Shown: positions 1 to 9,743, counted from the first letter of the stretch. The stretch: DNA of 64,000 nt from Serpentinicella alkaliphila (GCF_018141405.1 NZ_CP058648.1:2309001-2373000); one strand, 5' to 3'. The notes: generated by a model not told the origin, from the letters alone. Numbers and translations are program-made.

Positions 1-73
1 TATTCCAAGCAAAGAGGCACGATAACAATTATAAGCATATTACTATATATAAGAATAGAAGGGAATACAAAAA

Positions 74-1420
74 ATGAAATTATCAATATATGTTGAATCA
101 CTAGGATGTTCAAAAAATTTAGTTGACGCAGAATTTATGTTAGGTATTTTAAACAAACATGGTTATAAGCTTACTAATAATGAAGATAATGCAGATGTAG
201 TAATTATAAATACATGTGGCTTTATCGAATCAGCAAAGCAGGAATCAATAAACAAAATTATTGAGTTAGGTCAGCTAAAAGAAAACAAACTAAAGCTATT
301 AGTTGTTTCAGGCTGCTTGGCTGAAAGGTATCATGAAGAGCTAGTAAGGGAACTACCAGAAGTAGATGCAGTAGTAGGTACTGGAAATTATAATGAAATC
401 ATTGAAATAATTAACGAGGGACTTGCTGATCAGAGTAAGAAGATAATAAAGATAGGGAATGTTGACAGCTTGTATGACGAATCATTGCCTAGATATCAAA
501 CAACTCCAAGTCATATGGCTTATGTAAAAATAGCAGATGGCTGTGATAATCACTGTACTTATTGTATTATTCCAAAGTTAAGAGGCAAATATAGAAGTAG
601 GAAGATTGAGCATATTGAAAAAGAAGTAAAAGAGCTGGCGGAAAAGGGCGTAAAGGAAATAATTTTAATTGCACAAGATACTACCCAATATGGAATAGAT
701 TTATATAATGATTATAAGCTATATGAATTACTAAATCTTTTATCGAAAATTGAAGGGATAGAATGGATTAGACTTCTTTATTCTTATCCTGAAAGGATTA
801 CTGATGAACTAATTGATGTGTTAGCAAATAATCCAAAGGTTTGTAAATATCTAGACTTACCAATTCAGCATTGTAGTGATCCTGTTCTTAAAAAGATGAA
901 TAGAAGAACCACTAAACAGGATTTAACAAATTTAATGAACAAACTTAAAAAAGAAGTTCCTGGAATAGTGTTAAGAACTACATTAATAGTTGGTTTCCCA
1001 GGAGAAGAAGAAAAGCATTTTGAAGAGCTCCTTGAGTTCGTTGAAACTATTAAATTTGATAAGCTAGGAGTGTTTACCTATTCTCAGGAAGAGGATACCC
1101 CAGCAGCTAAGCTTCCAGACCAAATAGATGAGGAAGTTAAAATAGAGAGACAAAGAATAATAATGGAGAAGCAACAACTTATATCATTAGAAAGAAATCA
1201 AGAGAAAATAGGGTTTATAATAGATGTTTTAATTGAAGAGAAGTTTAGTGATAATAATGAATTCATCGGAAGGTCTCAGGGGGACGCACCAGAAATTGAT
1301 GGATTAGTATATGTTAATGCTAAAGACGAATTAAAAATTGGAGATATCTATAGAGTAAAAATAACCCAGGCGTTAGAATATGATTTAATGGGAGAGGTTG
1401 TAGATGAATTTAGCAAATAA
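74..1420 (+). CDS. rimO: Ribosomal protein S12 methylthiotransferase RimO
   Basis: Radical SAM methylthiotransferase that adds a methylthio group to an aspartate of ribosomal protein S12. The 448-residue protein has the three-part family layout. The N-terminal domain carries C12 (SLGCSKN), C48 (NTCGF) and C81 (SGCLAER), ligands of the auxiliary cluster. The radical SAM motif CDNHCTYC has C157, C161 and C164. A C-terminal TRAM domain follows from about residue 375. The TRAM text [12 protein letters not shown] is the RimO type, not the MiaB type, which separates it from the second methylthiotransferase at 20150. The start ATG follows a GAAGGG ribosome binding site. Its last 17 bases overlap the start of pgsA, so the two are probably translated as an operon. 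Confidence 0.96.
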   Translation: MKLSIYVESLGCSKNLVDAEFMLGILNKHGYKLTNNEDNADVVIINTCGFIESAKQESINKIIELGQLKENKLKLLVVSGCLAERYHEELVRELPEVDAVVGTGNYNEIIEIINEGLADQSKKIIKIGNVDSLYDESLPRYQTTPSHMAYVKIADGCDNHCTYCIIPKLRGKYRSRKIEHIEKEVKELAEKGVKEIILIAQDTTQYGIDLYNDYKLYELLNLLSKIEGIEWIRLLYSYPERITDELIDVLANNPKVCKYLDLPIQHCSDPVLKKMNRRTTKQDLTNLMNKLKKEVPGIVLRTTLIVGFPGEEEKHFEELLEFVETIKFDKLGVFTYSQEEDTPAAKLPDQIDEEVKIERQRIIMEKQQLISLERNQEKIGFIIDVLIEEKFSDNNEFIGRSQGDAPEIDGLVYVNAKDELKIGDIYRVKITQALEYDLMGEVVDEFSK

Positions 1421-1946
1421 GTTAACAGTTTTAAGGATTTTTTTAATTCCTGTTTTTATGATTTTTCTTTTAAATAGGCTAGAGATTCCATATGGTGCAA
1501 GTATAGCAGCAGGTATTTTTATAATCGCTGCAATCACAGACGCTTTAGATGGATATATAGCTAGAAAAAAGAATCAAATAACTACACTAGGTAAGTTTAT
1601 GGATCCATTGGCTGATAAACTTTTAGTTTCTTCTGCTTTAATTTCATTAGTTCAAATGGGTAAGATTTCTGTTATAGCTGTAGTAATTATTATTGCCCGT
1701 GAATTTACTATTAGTATTCTAAGGGCAGTTGCAGCATCAGAAGGTATAGTGATTTCTGCAAGCTGGTGGGGAAAGGGAAAAACTATTACTCAAATAGTTG
1801 CTATAGTTGCATTACTAATTAATAACTTCCCATTTTCTTATATTAACTTTCCGTTTGACATAATAATGACATGGGTAGCTGTACTATTTACAGTTGTTTC
1901 AGGTGTAGACTATATAAGAATTAATAAACATATTTTACGAGGATAA
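1404..1946 (+). CDS. pgsA: CDP-diacylglycerol-glycerol-3-phosphate 3-phosphatidyltransferase
   Basis: Membrane enzyme that makes phosphatidylglycerol phosphate from CDP-diacylglycerol and glycerol 3-phosphate. The 180-residue protein has the CDP-alcohol phosphotransferase signature at residues ~46-70 ([10 protein letters not shown] then [10 protein letters not shown], i.e. DG-AR-G-D-D) and several hydrophobic helices, the usual size for the family. It starts inside the end of rimO. The last 63 codons lie in a 207-base stretch that is repeated on the far side of an insertion sequence. This left copy retains the stop codon, so the gene is complete. In many clostridia cinA sits between pgsA and recA. 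It is absent here. Confidence 0.95.
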   Translation: MNLANKLTVLRIFLIPVFMIFLLNRLEIPYGASIAAGIFIIAAITDALDGYIARKKNQITTLGKFMDPLADKLLVSSALISLVQMGKISVIAVVIIIAREFTISILRAVAASEGIVISASWWGKGKTITQIVAIVALLINNFPFSYINFPFDIIMTWVAVLFTVVSGVDYIRINKHILRG

Positions 1947-1963
1947 ATTATACTTGCCTATAT
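1757..1963. repeat. 207-bp direct repeat, left copy (IS target duplication)
   Basis: Identical by eye to 3911-4117. The two copies bracket the insertion element at 1964-3910, so this is most simply an exceptionally long target duplication. This copy includes the 3' end of pgsA with its stop codon. Confidence 0.9.
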
Positions 1964-3910
1964 CCCATCTTTGACAGTTAATAAAGAAAAAAAGCTTGTA
2001 ACCTGTTATAAATAGTAGGTTACAAGCTTTATATATTTGTCCAAAAAGTGCGTAATTTTTTTATCTTTTCGTATCTTTAAAAATATTTTTCATATGTGTG
2101 TTTTTTATTATTTGATAATCCGTTCTGAAGCCAAAAGCCTCATGAAGTGCATCTGTAAAATCTGTGCGTGTGTAAGTTGGAATATAGCCATCGCCAAGGA
2201 TTTCATAAAAATTCATACCCCTTAACTCTCGTATGATTTCAGTACAGGTGAACTTGTTATCTAAGTGTTTTTCAAGATATCTATAAAGCACCATTGCCAA
2301 GAAACAAGTTGTAAAGTGTGCTTCTATACGATCATCTCTTGTTAAGTACACTGGTCTTGCCTTAAATTCACTTTTCATAATTCTAAAGCATTCTTCAATC
2401 TCCCAACGTTTATGATTAACTTTAATAATTTCAGAAGCTTCATCTTCTAAATTTGTGCATACAAAGATAAAAACCATCATATGCCTCTTCTTTTGATATA
2501 ATATCTGAATCCAGTCGATAGAGGTCCTTTTCTGCCACCTCACCATCTGATGTAACGCTTGTTTTTCCTATAAATCTTTTGTAATCGTTCTGATTACACT
2601 TGTTGAGTTTTGATGGATTGTTTTCTATTACCTTAACAAAGACGCTCAATTTGTTTATTTCGAATTTTTCTTTGATAGTCTCTATATTTAATTGAATAAG
2701 TTACAATTAGCTTTTGTTCCAAACCATTTTCTTTAATCCATCGCTCTTTATAAAAAGTAATATCTGCAAAATTGTCTTCTTCAATATCAGAGATATCGAA
2801 AACCTTACTACTACCACTTAAACTCCATCCTTCGCTAGAAAGTGCCCATTCTTTAAGATGTTTTTAAGTTTTTGATTGACTGAGTGGTTATAAAAGCACG
2901 TCCACCTTGATCATTAAATTTCCTATTGTCATTTGACGCTAGTCCAAAGATCTGTGCATACGACAAACTTTGAGAGTTTGAAATCATTAAGTATCTTCTG
3001 TTCTAAAGGCTTTAAAGTGAGTTTGTTCATTAGTATTACCTTTAGTAATGCTAAATGCTAGTGGAATACCATCCCCATCCATAAAAAGACCCATTTGTAC
3101 GATAGGATTAGGTTTGTGTTCCTTTGAATACCCATACTGTTTTAAGCCTTGCTCTTGCTCAATCTCAAAGAAGTAATTCGTACAGTCATAATAAAGAATT
3201 CCTGAATTACGCTTAGAAAGTTTATAACTATTATTATAAAGCTCCGATTGAATATAATCAGTTTCCTTAGAAATAACTTCAAGTGCTCTATAAATATGTT
3301 GAATATCAAAATCAGGTTTTTCTAAAAATCTAGTAGATAGGTTATAGGTGGAAAGCTTAGAACCAGGAAAGATAATCCTACCATATAAAAGTCTAGATAG
3401 TATGGAGTCAAGATTAAAAGTGAATTTATGGCGATTGGAAATCTCTTTACAGATTTTGTGAATTCCTAGATCATGATAAATCTTTTGAAGAAATAGATAG
3501 CCTCCATTAAAAGACTGTTGCTTATCTTTACCAATAAGTTTTGTAGGCGAGTATTGAACCATGATTGTACTATTTTCTTCTTTTTCTTTTTTATTAAGTT
3601 CATCGATATATTTCTTAGCCCATTCAATAGGGTCTTCCCCGTTTAATTTGTTAAGAAGCTCATCATATGTACCTAGTTTTTCAACAATTTTAGTAGTACG
3701 CTTATTTTTTTCAATTATATCCTTTATCACATAAAGTGAAGTAGCATTTTTAGATTTAGAAAGTGATAATCTCATAATAACACCCCCAGTTATCTATATT
3801 ATAACACAATACGATAAAATACGAAAGGAATATTTGAGAAAATTTACAAAAAAATAAAGCCTTTTCAAAGCTTTAGCGATTTTTTTTATTATTCAACTGT
3901 CAAAGACCCG
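1964..3910 (-). mobile_element. IS1634-type insertion sequence, degraded copy (element A)
   Basis: About 1.95 kb between two 207-bp direct repeats. The ends are inverted repeats: TCTTTGACAGTT at 1968-1979 and its complement AACTGTCAAAGA near 3895-3906, preceded by CCCA on one side and CGGG on the other. Just inside the left end a 14-bp stem hairpin (1991-2004 with 2017-2030) followed by AT-rich DNA looks like the transposase terminator. It carries a broken transposase on the minus strand. Long, variable direct repeats are documented for IS1634 (Mycoplasma) and IS1549 (Mycobacterium), which supports the family assignment. It differs from the two near-identical elements at 21695 and 46444. Confidence 0.85.
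2061..3775 (-). pseudogene. IS1634-family transposase, multiple frameshifts
   Basis: Remnant of a DDE transposase. The N-terminal part (about 262 residues, ATG at 3775) contains the first catalytic region (YYDCTNYFFE) and ends at a premature stop at 2987. The middle can be followed only by switching frames between about 2986 and 2650. The C-terminal part (2061-2546) holds the conserved block KRWEIEECFRIMKSEF with the catalytic glutamate region, then RPVYLTRDDRIEAHF. At least three frame changes are needed to read it through, so no active enzyme is expected. The first 60 residues are a KxGxxD/E-rich N-terminus like that in the other IS1634-type copies here, but the overall sequence is clearly divergent from them. 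Confidence 0.9.
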
Positions 3911-4117
3911 TGCAAGCTGGTGGGGAAAGGGAAAAACTATTACTCAAATAGTTGCTATAGTTGCATTACTAATTAATAACTTCCCATTTTCTTATATTAA
4001 CTTTCCGTTTGACATAATAATGACATGGGTAGCTGTACTATTTACAGTTGTTTCAGGTGTAGACTATATAAGAATTAATAAACATATTTTACGAGGATAA
4101 ATTATACTTGCCTATAT
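3911..4117. repeat. 207-bp direct repeat, right copy (IS target duplication)
   Basis: Second copy of 1757-1963. It contains a 5'-truncated duplicate of the pgsA end (not a gene) and ends with TTGCCT, the -35 box of the recA promoter, so the duplication restores the recA promoter downstream of the element. Confidence 0.9.
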
Positions 4118-4136
4118 TAATTATATGAGATATAAT
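4108..4136 (+). promoter_or_regulatory. recA promoter
   Basis: TTGCCT (4108-4113) and TATAAT (4131-4136) are separated by 17 bases, a good vegetative promoter. The -35 box lies inside the duplicated target sequence and the -10 box lies outside it. Confidence 0.7.
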
Positions 4137-4144
4137 AAATTCAA

Positions 4145-4156
4145 GAACATCTGTTC
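4145..4156. promoter_or_regulatory. LexA (SOS) operator upstream of recA
   Basis: GAACATCTGTTC matches the Gram-positive LexA/DinR box GAAC-N4-GTTC exactly. It sits just downstream of the -10 box, where a bound repressor would block transcription. SOS control of recA is therefore expected. Confidence 0.85.
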
Positions 4157-4178
4157 GGAAAATTGAAAGGTAGGTGAG

Positions 4179-4193
4179 CCAGACACTGTCTGG
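4179..4193 (+). promoter_or_regulatory. Hairpin between Shine-Dalgarno and recA start codon
   Basis: CCAGACACTGTCTGG can fold as a 6-bp stem with a three-base loop. Directly 5' lies GAAAGGTAGGTGAG (4165-4178), which resembles a Shine-Dalgarno sequence. Directly 3' there are seven bases and then ATG 4201. Folding would bring the distant ribosome binding site to normal distance from the start codon. Confidence 0.45.
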
Positions 4194-4200
4194 GTTTATA

Positions 4201-5226
4201 ATGGAAAAGAAAAAAGCGCTAGAGATGGCTATTAGTCAAATTGAAAAGCAATTTGGTAAAGGCTCTATAATGAAACTTGGTGAAGAAACTAAGCTTAATC
4301 TAGATTGTATATCATCAGGATCAATAGATTTAAATGTTGCATTAGGTGTTGGAGGAGTACCGAGGGGAAGAATCGTAGAGATTTATGGACCGGAATCCTC
4401 AGGTAAAACTACTATCGCCCTGCATATAATAGCGGAAGCCCAAAAAAATGGGGGCACCGCCGCATTCGTAGATGCAGAACATGCCCTAGATCCTTCTTAT
4501 GCTAAAAATCTTGGAGTTGATATAGATAATTTAATAGTATCCCAACCAGACACTGGTGAGCAAGGTTTAGAAATAGCTGAAGCTTTAGTTAGAAGTGGTG
4601 CAGTTGATGTAATTGTTGTAGATTCAGTAGCTGCTCTTGTTCCAAAGGCTGAAATTGAAGGAGAAATGGGCGATAGTCATGTTGGTCTTCAAGCTAGATT
4701 GATGTCCCAAGCTCTAAGAAAGTTAGCTGGTGCAGTCAATAAATCTAGAACTACATGTATTTTCATTAACCAATTAAGAGAAAAAGTCGGAATTATGTTT
4801 GGTAGTCCAGAAACAACACCTGGGGGAAGGGCGCTTAAATTCTATGCTACAATACGGTTAGATGTTCGAAAAGTTGATATTATTAAGCAAGGAAACGATA
4901 TAATGGGTAACAGAACTAGAGTAAAGGTAGTAAAAAATAAAGTTGCTCCACCATTTAGAGTTGCTGAGTTTGACATTATGTATGGTGAAGGAATCTCCTT
5001 AGAGGGAGATATACTTGATGTAGGTAGTAATCTAGATATCGTTAAAAAATCAGGGGCTTGGTATAGCTATAACGATGCTAAACTTGGTCAAGGAAGAGAA
5101 AACTCTAAGCAGTTTTTGAAAGAAAATCCAGATATTTGCTTAGAGATAGAAAATAAAATTAGAGAATATCATAAACTGCCTTTAGTTAATCCAAAAACAA
5201 ACAGTTCTGATATAACTACTGCGTAA
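4201..5226 (+). CDS. recA: Recombinase RecA
   Basis: DNA strand-exchange ATPase and LexA co-protease. From ATG 4201 the protein is 341 residues, beginning [20 protein letters not shown] as in other clostridial RecA proteins. It has Walker [10 protein letters not shown], Walker [11 protein letters not shown] and the loop-2 region ([22 protein letters not shown]). A GTG at 4174 would add nine residues (SQTLSGFI...) that do not look like RecA and has its ribosome site only three bases away, so ATG is preferred. The odd leader hairpin at 4179-4193 may explain how ATG is chosen. Promoter, SOS box and a downstream hairpin terminator make this a single-gene unit. Confidence 0.97.
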   Translation: MEKKKALEMAISQIEKQFGKGSIMKLGEETKLNLDCISSGSIDLNVALGVGGVPRGRIVEIYGPESSGKTTIALHIIAEAQKNGGTAAFVDAEHALDPSYAKNLGVDIDNLIVSQPDTGEQGLEIAEALVRSGAVDVIVVDSVAALVPKAEIEGEMGDSHVGLQARLMSQALRKLAGAVNKSRTTCIFINQLREKVGIMFGSPETTPGGRALKFYATIRLDVRKVDIIKQGNDIMGNRTRVKVVKNKVAPPFRVAEFDIMYGEGISLEGDILDVGSNLDIVKKSGAWYSYNDAKLGQGRENSKQFLKENPDICLEIENKIREYHKLPLVNPKTNSSDITTA

Positions 5227-5238
5227 ATATATTAGGTC

Positions 5239-5268
5239 AAAGCAGGATGTTTACCATCCTGCTTTACT
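5239..5268 (+). terminator. recA terminator
   Basis: Perfect 11-bp stem AAAGCAGGATG / CATCCTGCTTT with a five-base loop shortly after the recA stop. The following T-run is weak (ACTTATT). Confidence 0.75.
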
Positions 5269-5299
5269 TATTATGTTCGAATATCAGACATTATAGAAC

Positions 5300-5328
5300 T
5301 TGACACTTGTTGAAAAAAGTTATAAAAT
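5300..5328 (+). promoter_or_regulatory. Probable rny promoter
   Basis: TTGACA (5300-5305), 17 bases, TAAAAT (5323-5328). It predicts a leader of about 110 bases before rny. Confidence 0.55.
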
Positions 5329-5443
5329 AATATAGACAAACCATTATATGGTTGAGTTTTTATTTATGTTTGAATTACAAATGATATTAAAAGGATTTGT
5401 GAAAACTTGTAATTTGAAAATTAAATAGGGGAGGTGTCCACAC

Positions 5444-6985
5444 ATCGATAATATTCTTGTAGTAATAATAGTTGCAATTACAGCCTTGGTAGGATGCCTT
5501 ATCGGCTACTTTATTAGAAAAAACATTGCAGAAGGAAAAATGAATAGTGCTGAAGAAATAGCAAAAAAACTAGTTGAAGAGGCTGAAAAAGATGCCGAAA
5601 CAGCTAAAAAAGAAATACTGCTAGAAGCAAAAGAAGAAGTTCATAAACTTCGCAGTGAGTTTGAACGAGAAAGCAGAGAAAGGCGAAACGAACTACAGAG
5701 GGTAGAAAGAAGATTAATTCAAAAAGAGGAATCTTTAGATAAAAAATCAGAGACCCTAGAACAAAAAGACGAAAAATTATCAAAAATGATAAAAGACGTC
5801 GAAGACAAGCAATCAGAGATTCAGGAAGTATTTGAAAAAGAGGTTTTAAAGTTAGAAGAAATATCAGGTTTAACTTGTGATGAAGCAAAAGACATAATTT
5901 TGAGCAAGGTAGAAAAAGAAGTTACACACGAAACAGCGGTAATGATAAGAGAAATAGAAGCTAGAGCAAAAGATACTGCTGACAAGAAAGCAAGAGAAAT
6001 TATTGCCTATTCAATTCAAAAGTGTGCTGCTGACCATGTGGCAGAAACAACAGTTACAGTTGTAGCATTACCAAACGATGAAATGAAGGGTAGAATTATC
6101 GGAAGAGAAGGTCGTAACATTAGAACCCTAGAGACATTGACAGGTATTGACCTAATAATCGATGACACACCAGAAGCAGTAATTTTATCAGGATTTGACC
6201 CGATCAGAAGAGAAATTGCAAGAATAGCTTTAGAGAAGCTAATAATAGACGGAAGAATTCATCCTGCTAGAATCGAAGAAATGGTTGAAAAAGCTAAAAA
6301 AGAAGTTGAAAATATCATTAAAGAAGAAGGGGAGCAGGCTACCTTTGAAACAGGAGTACATGGTCTTCACCCTGAGTTAATTAAACTTTTAGGTAGATTA
6401 AAATACAGAACTAGCTATGGGCAAAATATGCTTAAGCATTCTATGGAAGTATCTTACTTATGTGGTATAATGGCAGCTGAACTAGGTGTTGATGTAAAAA
6501 TAGCTAAAAGAGCTGGTCTGTTACATGACATAGGTAAAGCTGTAGACCATGAGGTTGAGGGAACACATGTTGAAATAGGTATGGAATTACTTAGAAAGTA
6601 TAGGGAATCAAAAGATGTAATACATGCAATGTCTACTCACCATGGGGATTATGAACCTAATTCAATTGAGGCAGTTTTAGTAACAGCAGCAGATGCAATA
6701 TCAGCTGCAAGACCTGGAGCAAGAAGAGAAACTTTAGAGTCATATATTAAGAGATTAGAGAAACTTGAAGAAATTGCAAATGCATACGAAGGTATTGAAA
6801 AATCATTTGCTATTCAAGCTGGTAGAGAAATTAGAATTCTAGTCAAGCCAGAGTCATATAATGACGACGAAACAGTTTTACTTGCAAGGGAAATTACTAA
6901 GAAGATAGAAAGCGAATTAGAGTATCCTGGTCAAATTAAAGTTAATGTTATTAGGGAAACACGAGCTATTGAATACGCTAAATAA
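5444..6985 (+). CDS. rny: Ribonuclease Y
   Basis: Membrane-anchored endoribonuclease that starts mRNA decay in Firmicutes. Order of parts: N-terminal membrane helix ([19 protein letters not shown]), long charged coiled coil (~40-200), KH domain with [12 protein letters not shown], and an HD domain with [12 protein letters not shown]. The start is unusual: no ATG, GTG or TTG lies in frame near the strong GGGGAGG at 5428-5434. AUC at 5444, nine bases downstream, gives the expected 513-residue protein with a whole membrane helix. TTG at 5486 (499 residues) has no ribosome binding site and cuts into the helix. The AUC start is my inference; a sequencing error or point mutation of ATG is the alternative. 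Confidence 0.93.
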   Translation: MDNILVVIIVAITALVGCLIGYFIRKNIAEGKMNSAEEIAKKLVEEAEKDAETAKKEILLEAKEEVHKLRSEFERESRERRNELQRVERRLIQKEESLDKKSETLEQKDEKLSKMIKDVEDKQSEIQEVFEKEVLKLEEISGLTCDEAKDIILSKVEKEVTHETAVMIREIEARAKDTADKKAREIIAYSIQKCAADHVAETTVTVVALPNDEMKGRIIGREGRNIRTLETLTGIDLIIDDTPEAVILSGFDPIRREIARIALEKLIIDGRIHPARIEEMVEKAKKEVENIIKEEGEQATFETGVHGLHPELIKLLGRLKYRTSYGQNMLKHSMEVSYLCGIMAAELGVDVKIAKRAGLLHDIGKAVDHEVEGTHVEIGMELLRKYRESKDVIHAMSTHHGDYEPNSIEAVLVTAADAISAARPGARRETLESYIKRLEKLEEIANAYEGIEKSFAIQAGREIRILVKPESYNDDETVLLAREITKKIESELEYPGQIKVNVIRETRAIEYAK

Positions 6986-6993
6986 GTAAATAC

Positions 6994-7035
6994 CAGAAAC
7001 AGAGAGTTCTAAATTGAACTTTTTGTTTCTTTTTT
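6994..7035 (+). terminator. Probable rny terminator
   Basis: Imperfect stem AGAAACAGAGAGTTC / GAACTTTTTGTTTCT followed by a run of T. Confidence 0.5.
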
Positions 7036-7121
7036 TATATAAATAATCATGTTGCAAATCATTAATTTTTTATAAGTATACATGTTTTTTTTATAAATTT
7101 TGTATATTTTATTAAAAAATT

Positions 7122-7148
7122 AAAGGTATTTTTAATATTAGATAGAAT
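7122..7148 (+). promoter_or_regulatory. Sigma-H-like promoter of spoVS
   Basis: AAAGGTATT (7122-7130), 14 bases, GAAT (7145-7148) resembles the sigma-H pattern (RnAGGAwwT / GAAT). spoVS of Bacillus subtilis is a sigma-H gene, which fits, but the match is imperfect. Confidence 0.4.
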
Positions 7149-7211
7149 AATATAAATAAGTACGAAAGTACTAAATATTGGTAGCATTTATATTAAAGGG
7201 GGCTAAATTAC

Positions 7212-7472
7212 ATGGAAGTATTAAAAGTATCAGCAAAATCAAATCCAAATTCTGTAGCTGGAGCATTAGCTGGCGTATTAAGAGAACGTGGCGGAGCTGA
7301 AATACAGGCTATCGGCGCCGGAGCTTTAAACCAAGCAGTTAAAGCAGTAGCGATTGCAAGAGGGTTTGTAGCACCAAGTGGTTTAGATTTAATTTGTATA
7401 CCTGCTTTTACAGATGTCCAAATAGATGGCGAAGAAAGAACTGCCATTAAATTGATTGTTGAGCCTCGATAA
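7212..7472 (+). CDS. spoVS: Stage V sporulation protein S
   Basis: Small 86-residue Alba-like protein needed for normal septation and coat formation in spore formers. The sequence (MEVLKVSAKSNPNSVAGALA... IQAIGAGALNQAVKAVAIAR) is highly conserved and full length. It follows rny, as in most clostridia. A GGGGG ribosome site precedes the ATG and a strong terminator follows, so it is its own transcription unit. Confidence 0.97.
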   Translation: MEVLKVSAKSNPNSVAGALAGVLRERGGAEIQAIGAGALNQAVKAVAIARGFVAPSGLDLICIPAFTDVQIDGEERTAIKLIVEPR

Positions 7473-7480
7473 TAGAGATA

Positions 7481-7508
7481 AAAAATCTGCTAATAAGCAG
7501 ATTTTTTT
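7481..7508 (+). terminator. spoVS terminator
   Basis: AAAAATCTGCT / AGCAGATTTTT with a four-base loop and a T-run, immediately after the spoVS stop. Confidence 0.9.
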
Positions 7509-7612
7509 ATATTATATAGGATATAAAATAAATATGCTCTTATATAAAAACTTTATATATAACATAATAATAGAGTAAATATTAATAAAGATTTTTAAGG
7601 AGTCGTTAACTA

Positions 7613-8434
7613 ATGAAATATATTGATATGCATTGTCATACTATTGCATCTGATGGATCATTAAATCCAACAGAATTAGTAAATTATGCTTTAGAAAAAG
7701 GGTTAAATGGTATTGCTGTTACAGATCACGATACTGTTGGTGGCATAAAAGAGGCTGTTGAATATTCAAAGTCAATAAAGGATTTCTATTGTATACCTGG
7801 TATAGAGATAAGTTCTGAGTTCTTAGGTCAAGAGGTCCACATTTTAGGATATGCAATAAATCCGGACTTTGAAGAACTAAATACATTGTTAGAGGAAATG
7901 AGAGTAAACAGAGAATCTCGTTCAGTTAAAATGATACAAAAACTCAATGATATAGGGTTTGAAATTACATATGAAGAAGTTAGGTCTTTAGCTAAAGGCG
8001 TGGTGGGTAGACCACATATTGGACAGGTTTTAATCCAAAAAGGCTATGTGAAAAACATGCATGAGGTATTTAGTAAATACTTGAAATTGGGAGGAGTAGC
8101 TTATGTACCTAGATTTAAAATAACTCCTTTAGAGGCTATTACAATTATTAAAAAATCTGGGGGTGTTCCAGTCTTAGCTCACCCAGGCTATATTAAAAAT
8201 AAAGAAATTATTGAGAAAGTTATATCCTATGGGATAGGTGGAATAGAGGTATACTATCCAACCCATGAGGAGTCACAAATAGATTATTTTAATACCCTAG
8301 CAATGGAGAACAACATAATTGTTACAGGTGGATCAGATTTTCATAGCATACCTAATGAAAAAAACAATAGGTATGATTTAGGTACAAGTAAAATATTATT
8401 AAATAGCATTGCAAAAATTTTAGAGTTAGTCTAA
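7613..8434 (+). CDS. PHP-domain metal-dependent phosphatase (YciV/TrpH-like)
   Basis: 273-residue polymerase-and-histidinol-phosphatase-domain protein. Metal-binding motifs are present: DMHCHTIASDG (residues 5-15), VTDHDT (~37-42), a histidine in HILGY, HPGY (~190) and GGSDFH (~243-248). Family members hydrolyse nucleoside 3',5'-bisphosphates or trim RNA 5' ends. The exact substrate cannot be read from the sequence. It has its own GGAG ribosome site, sits after spoVS and before an aminotransferase, and has no obvious partner. Confidence 0.85.
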   Translation: MKYIDMHCHTIASDGSLNPTELVNYALEKGLNGIAVTDHDTVGGIKEAVEYSKSIKDFYCIPGIEISSEFLGQEVHILGYAINPDFEELNTLLEEMRVNRESRSVKMIQKLNDIGFEITYEEVRSLAKGVVGRPHIGQVLIQKGYVKNMHEVFSKYLKLGGVAYVPRFKITPLEAITIIKKSGGVPVLAHPGYIKNKEIIEKVISYGIGGIEVYYPTHEESQIDYFNTLAMENNIIVTGGSDFHSIPNEKNNRYDLGTSKILLNSIAKILELV

Positions 8435-8543
8435 TAAATTAATAAAATTTGCTATGATTTATAAACAAATATAGTATAATAGAGTAAATTATTAAATACT
8501 GGAATTATGTATTATTAATAACAAATATTTTGGAGGTAGGTTT

Positions 8544-9743
8544 ATGAATATTCAACTATCAAGAAAGCATAATGATATTGCACCTTCAGTGACACTTTTT
8601 GTAGATGCGAAGGCTAAGGAAATGCAAGCAAAAGGCATTAACGTTATAGGGTTTGGAGTAGGGGAACCAGATTTTAGAACACCAGAGAATATAAGAAAAC
8701 GTGCTATATACTCTATAGAGAACGAAAATTTAGGATATACACCGGCATCTGGGTTACAAAAGCTTAAAGAGGCTATATGTGATAAACTAAAACTAGATAA
8801 TGGATTAGAATATAAGATGGAACATATTATAGTATCAAATGGTGCAAAGCACTCCCTATATAATGCATTTCAAGCTATATGTAATCCTGGGGATGAGGTA
8901 ATAATACCTTCACCATATTGGGTTAGTTATCCAGAAATGGTTAAAATGGCTGATGCTATTCCTGTGTTTATTGACTGTCCAGAAGAAAAAGAATTTAAAT
9001 TAGATATTAAGGATTTAAAAAATGCAATTACTAGTAAAACAAAAGCTATGATATTAAATAGTCCATCAAATCCAACAGGATCCGTTTATACAAAAGAAGA
9101 ATTAGAAGAAATAGCAAAGGTAGCAGTTGAAAAAAATATTATAGTTATTTCTGATGAAATCTATGAAAAATTAATATATGATGATGCTACTCATGTTAGT
9201 ATAGCTAGCTTGAATGATAGAATAAAGGATTTAACTATAGTAGTTAATGGAATGGCAAAGGCTTATGCTATGACCGGATGGCGAATTGGATATACAGCAT
9301 CTAATGCACAAATAGCAAAAATAATGGGTAATATTCAAAGTCATGCGACTTCAAATCCAAATACAATTGCTCAATATGCAAGTATTGAGGCTCTTTCAGG
9401 AGATCAAACTGCTATAGAAAATATGAGATTAGCTTTTGATGAAAGAAGAAAATACATGGTTGATAGAATAAATAAAATCCCTGGACTATCATGTATTGTT
9501 CCAAAGGGAGCGTTTTACATAATGATGAACATATCCCAATATATTGGTAAAGAGTTTAATGGTAATAAAATAAAGGGTTCATTAGATTTTGCAGACTTGT
9601 TACTAGAACATGCCCATGTAGCAATTGTTCCTGGAGCAGCCTTTGGAGTGGATCAGTTAATGAGAATTTCATATGCTAATTCTATGGATAATATTAAAGA
9701 GGGTTTAACAAGACTTGAAAATTTTCTTCCTCAGTTAAAATAA
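8544..9743 (+). CDS. Class I pyridoxal-phosphate aminotransferase (aspartate aminotransferase-like)
   Basis: 399-residue fold-type I aminotransferase. Visible residues include FGVGEPDF near the start, the substrate-binding SPSNPTG (~173-179), SDEIYEKL with the cofactor aspartate/tyrosine, and the Schiff-base lysine in MAKAYAMTGWRIGY. This is the AspC/PatA subgroup usually acting on aspartate, glutamate or aromatic 2-oxo acids. The commonest first residue before the lysine is Ser; here it is Ala. A GGAGG site precedes ATG. It is directly upstream of purB, which consumes aspartate-derived succinylo intermediates. Confidence 0.9.
   Translation: MNIQLSRKHNDIAPSVTLFVDAKAKEMQAKGINVIGFGVGEPDFRTPENIRKRAIYSIENENLGYTPASGLQKLKEAICDKLKLDNGLEYKMEHIIVSNGAKHSLYNAFQAICNPGDEVIIPSPYWVSYPEMVKMADAIPVFIDCPEEKEFKLDIKDLKNAITSKTKAMILNSPSNPTGSVYTKEELEEIAKVAVEKNIIVISDEIYEKLIYDDATHVSIASLNDRIKDLTIVVNGMAKAYAMTGWRIGYTASNAQIAKIMGNIQSHATSNPNTIAQYASIEALSGDQTAIENMRLAFDERRKYMVDRINKIPGLSCIVPKGAFYIMMNISQYIGKEFNGNKIKGSLDFADLLLEHAHVAIVPGAAFGVDQLMRISYANSMDNIKEGLTRLENFLPQLK

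Noticed and set aside
2037-2225. Small plus-strand ORF inside element A
   Set aside because: Antisense to the transposase C-terminus, no ribosome site.
1964-3910. Group I intron/IS hybrid (IStron) at the pgsA-recA junction
   Set aside because: Terminal inverted repeats and an IS1634-type transposase explain the whole insert; no intron core seen.
3911-4117. Second pgsA gene
   Set aside because: It is the duplicated 3' end only, without a start, created by the IS insertion.
5604-5888. Antisense ORF in rny
   Set aside because: Mirror of the Lys/Glu-rich coiled coil, reading as Leu/Phe-rich; no ribosome site.
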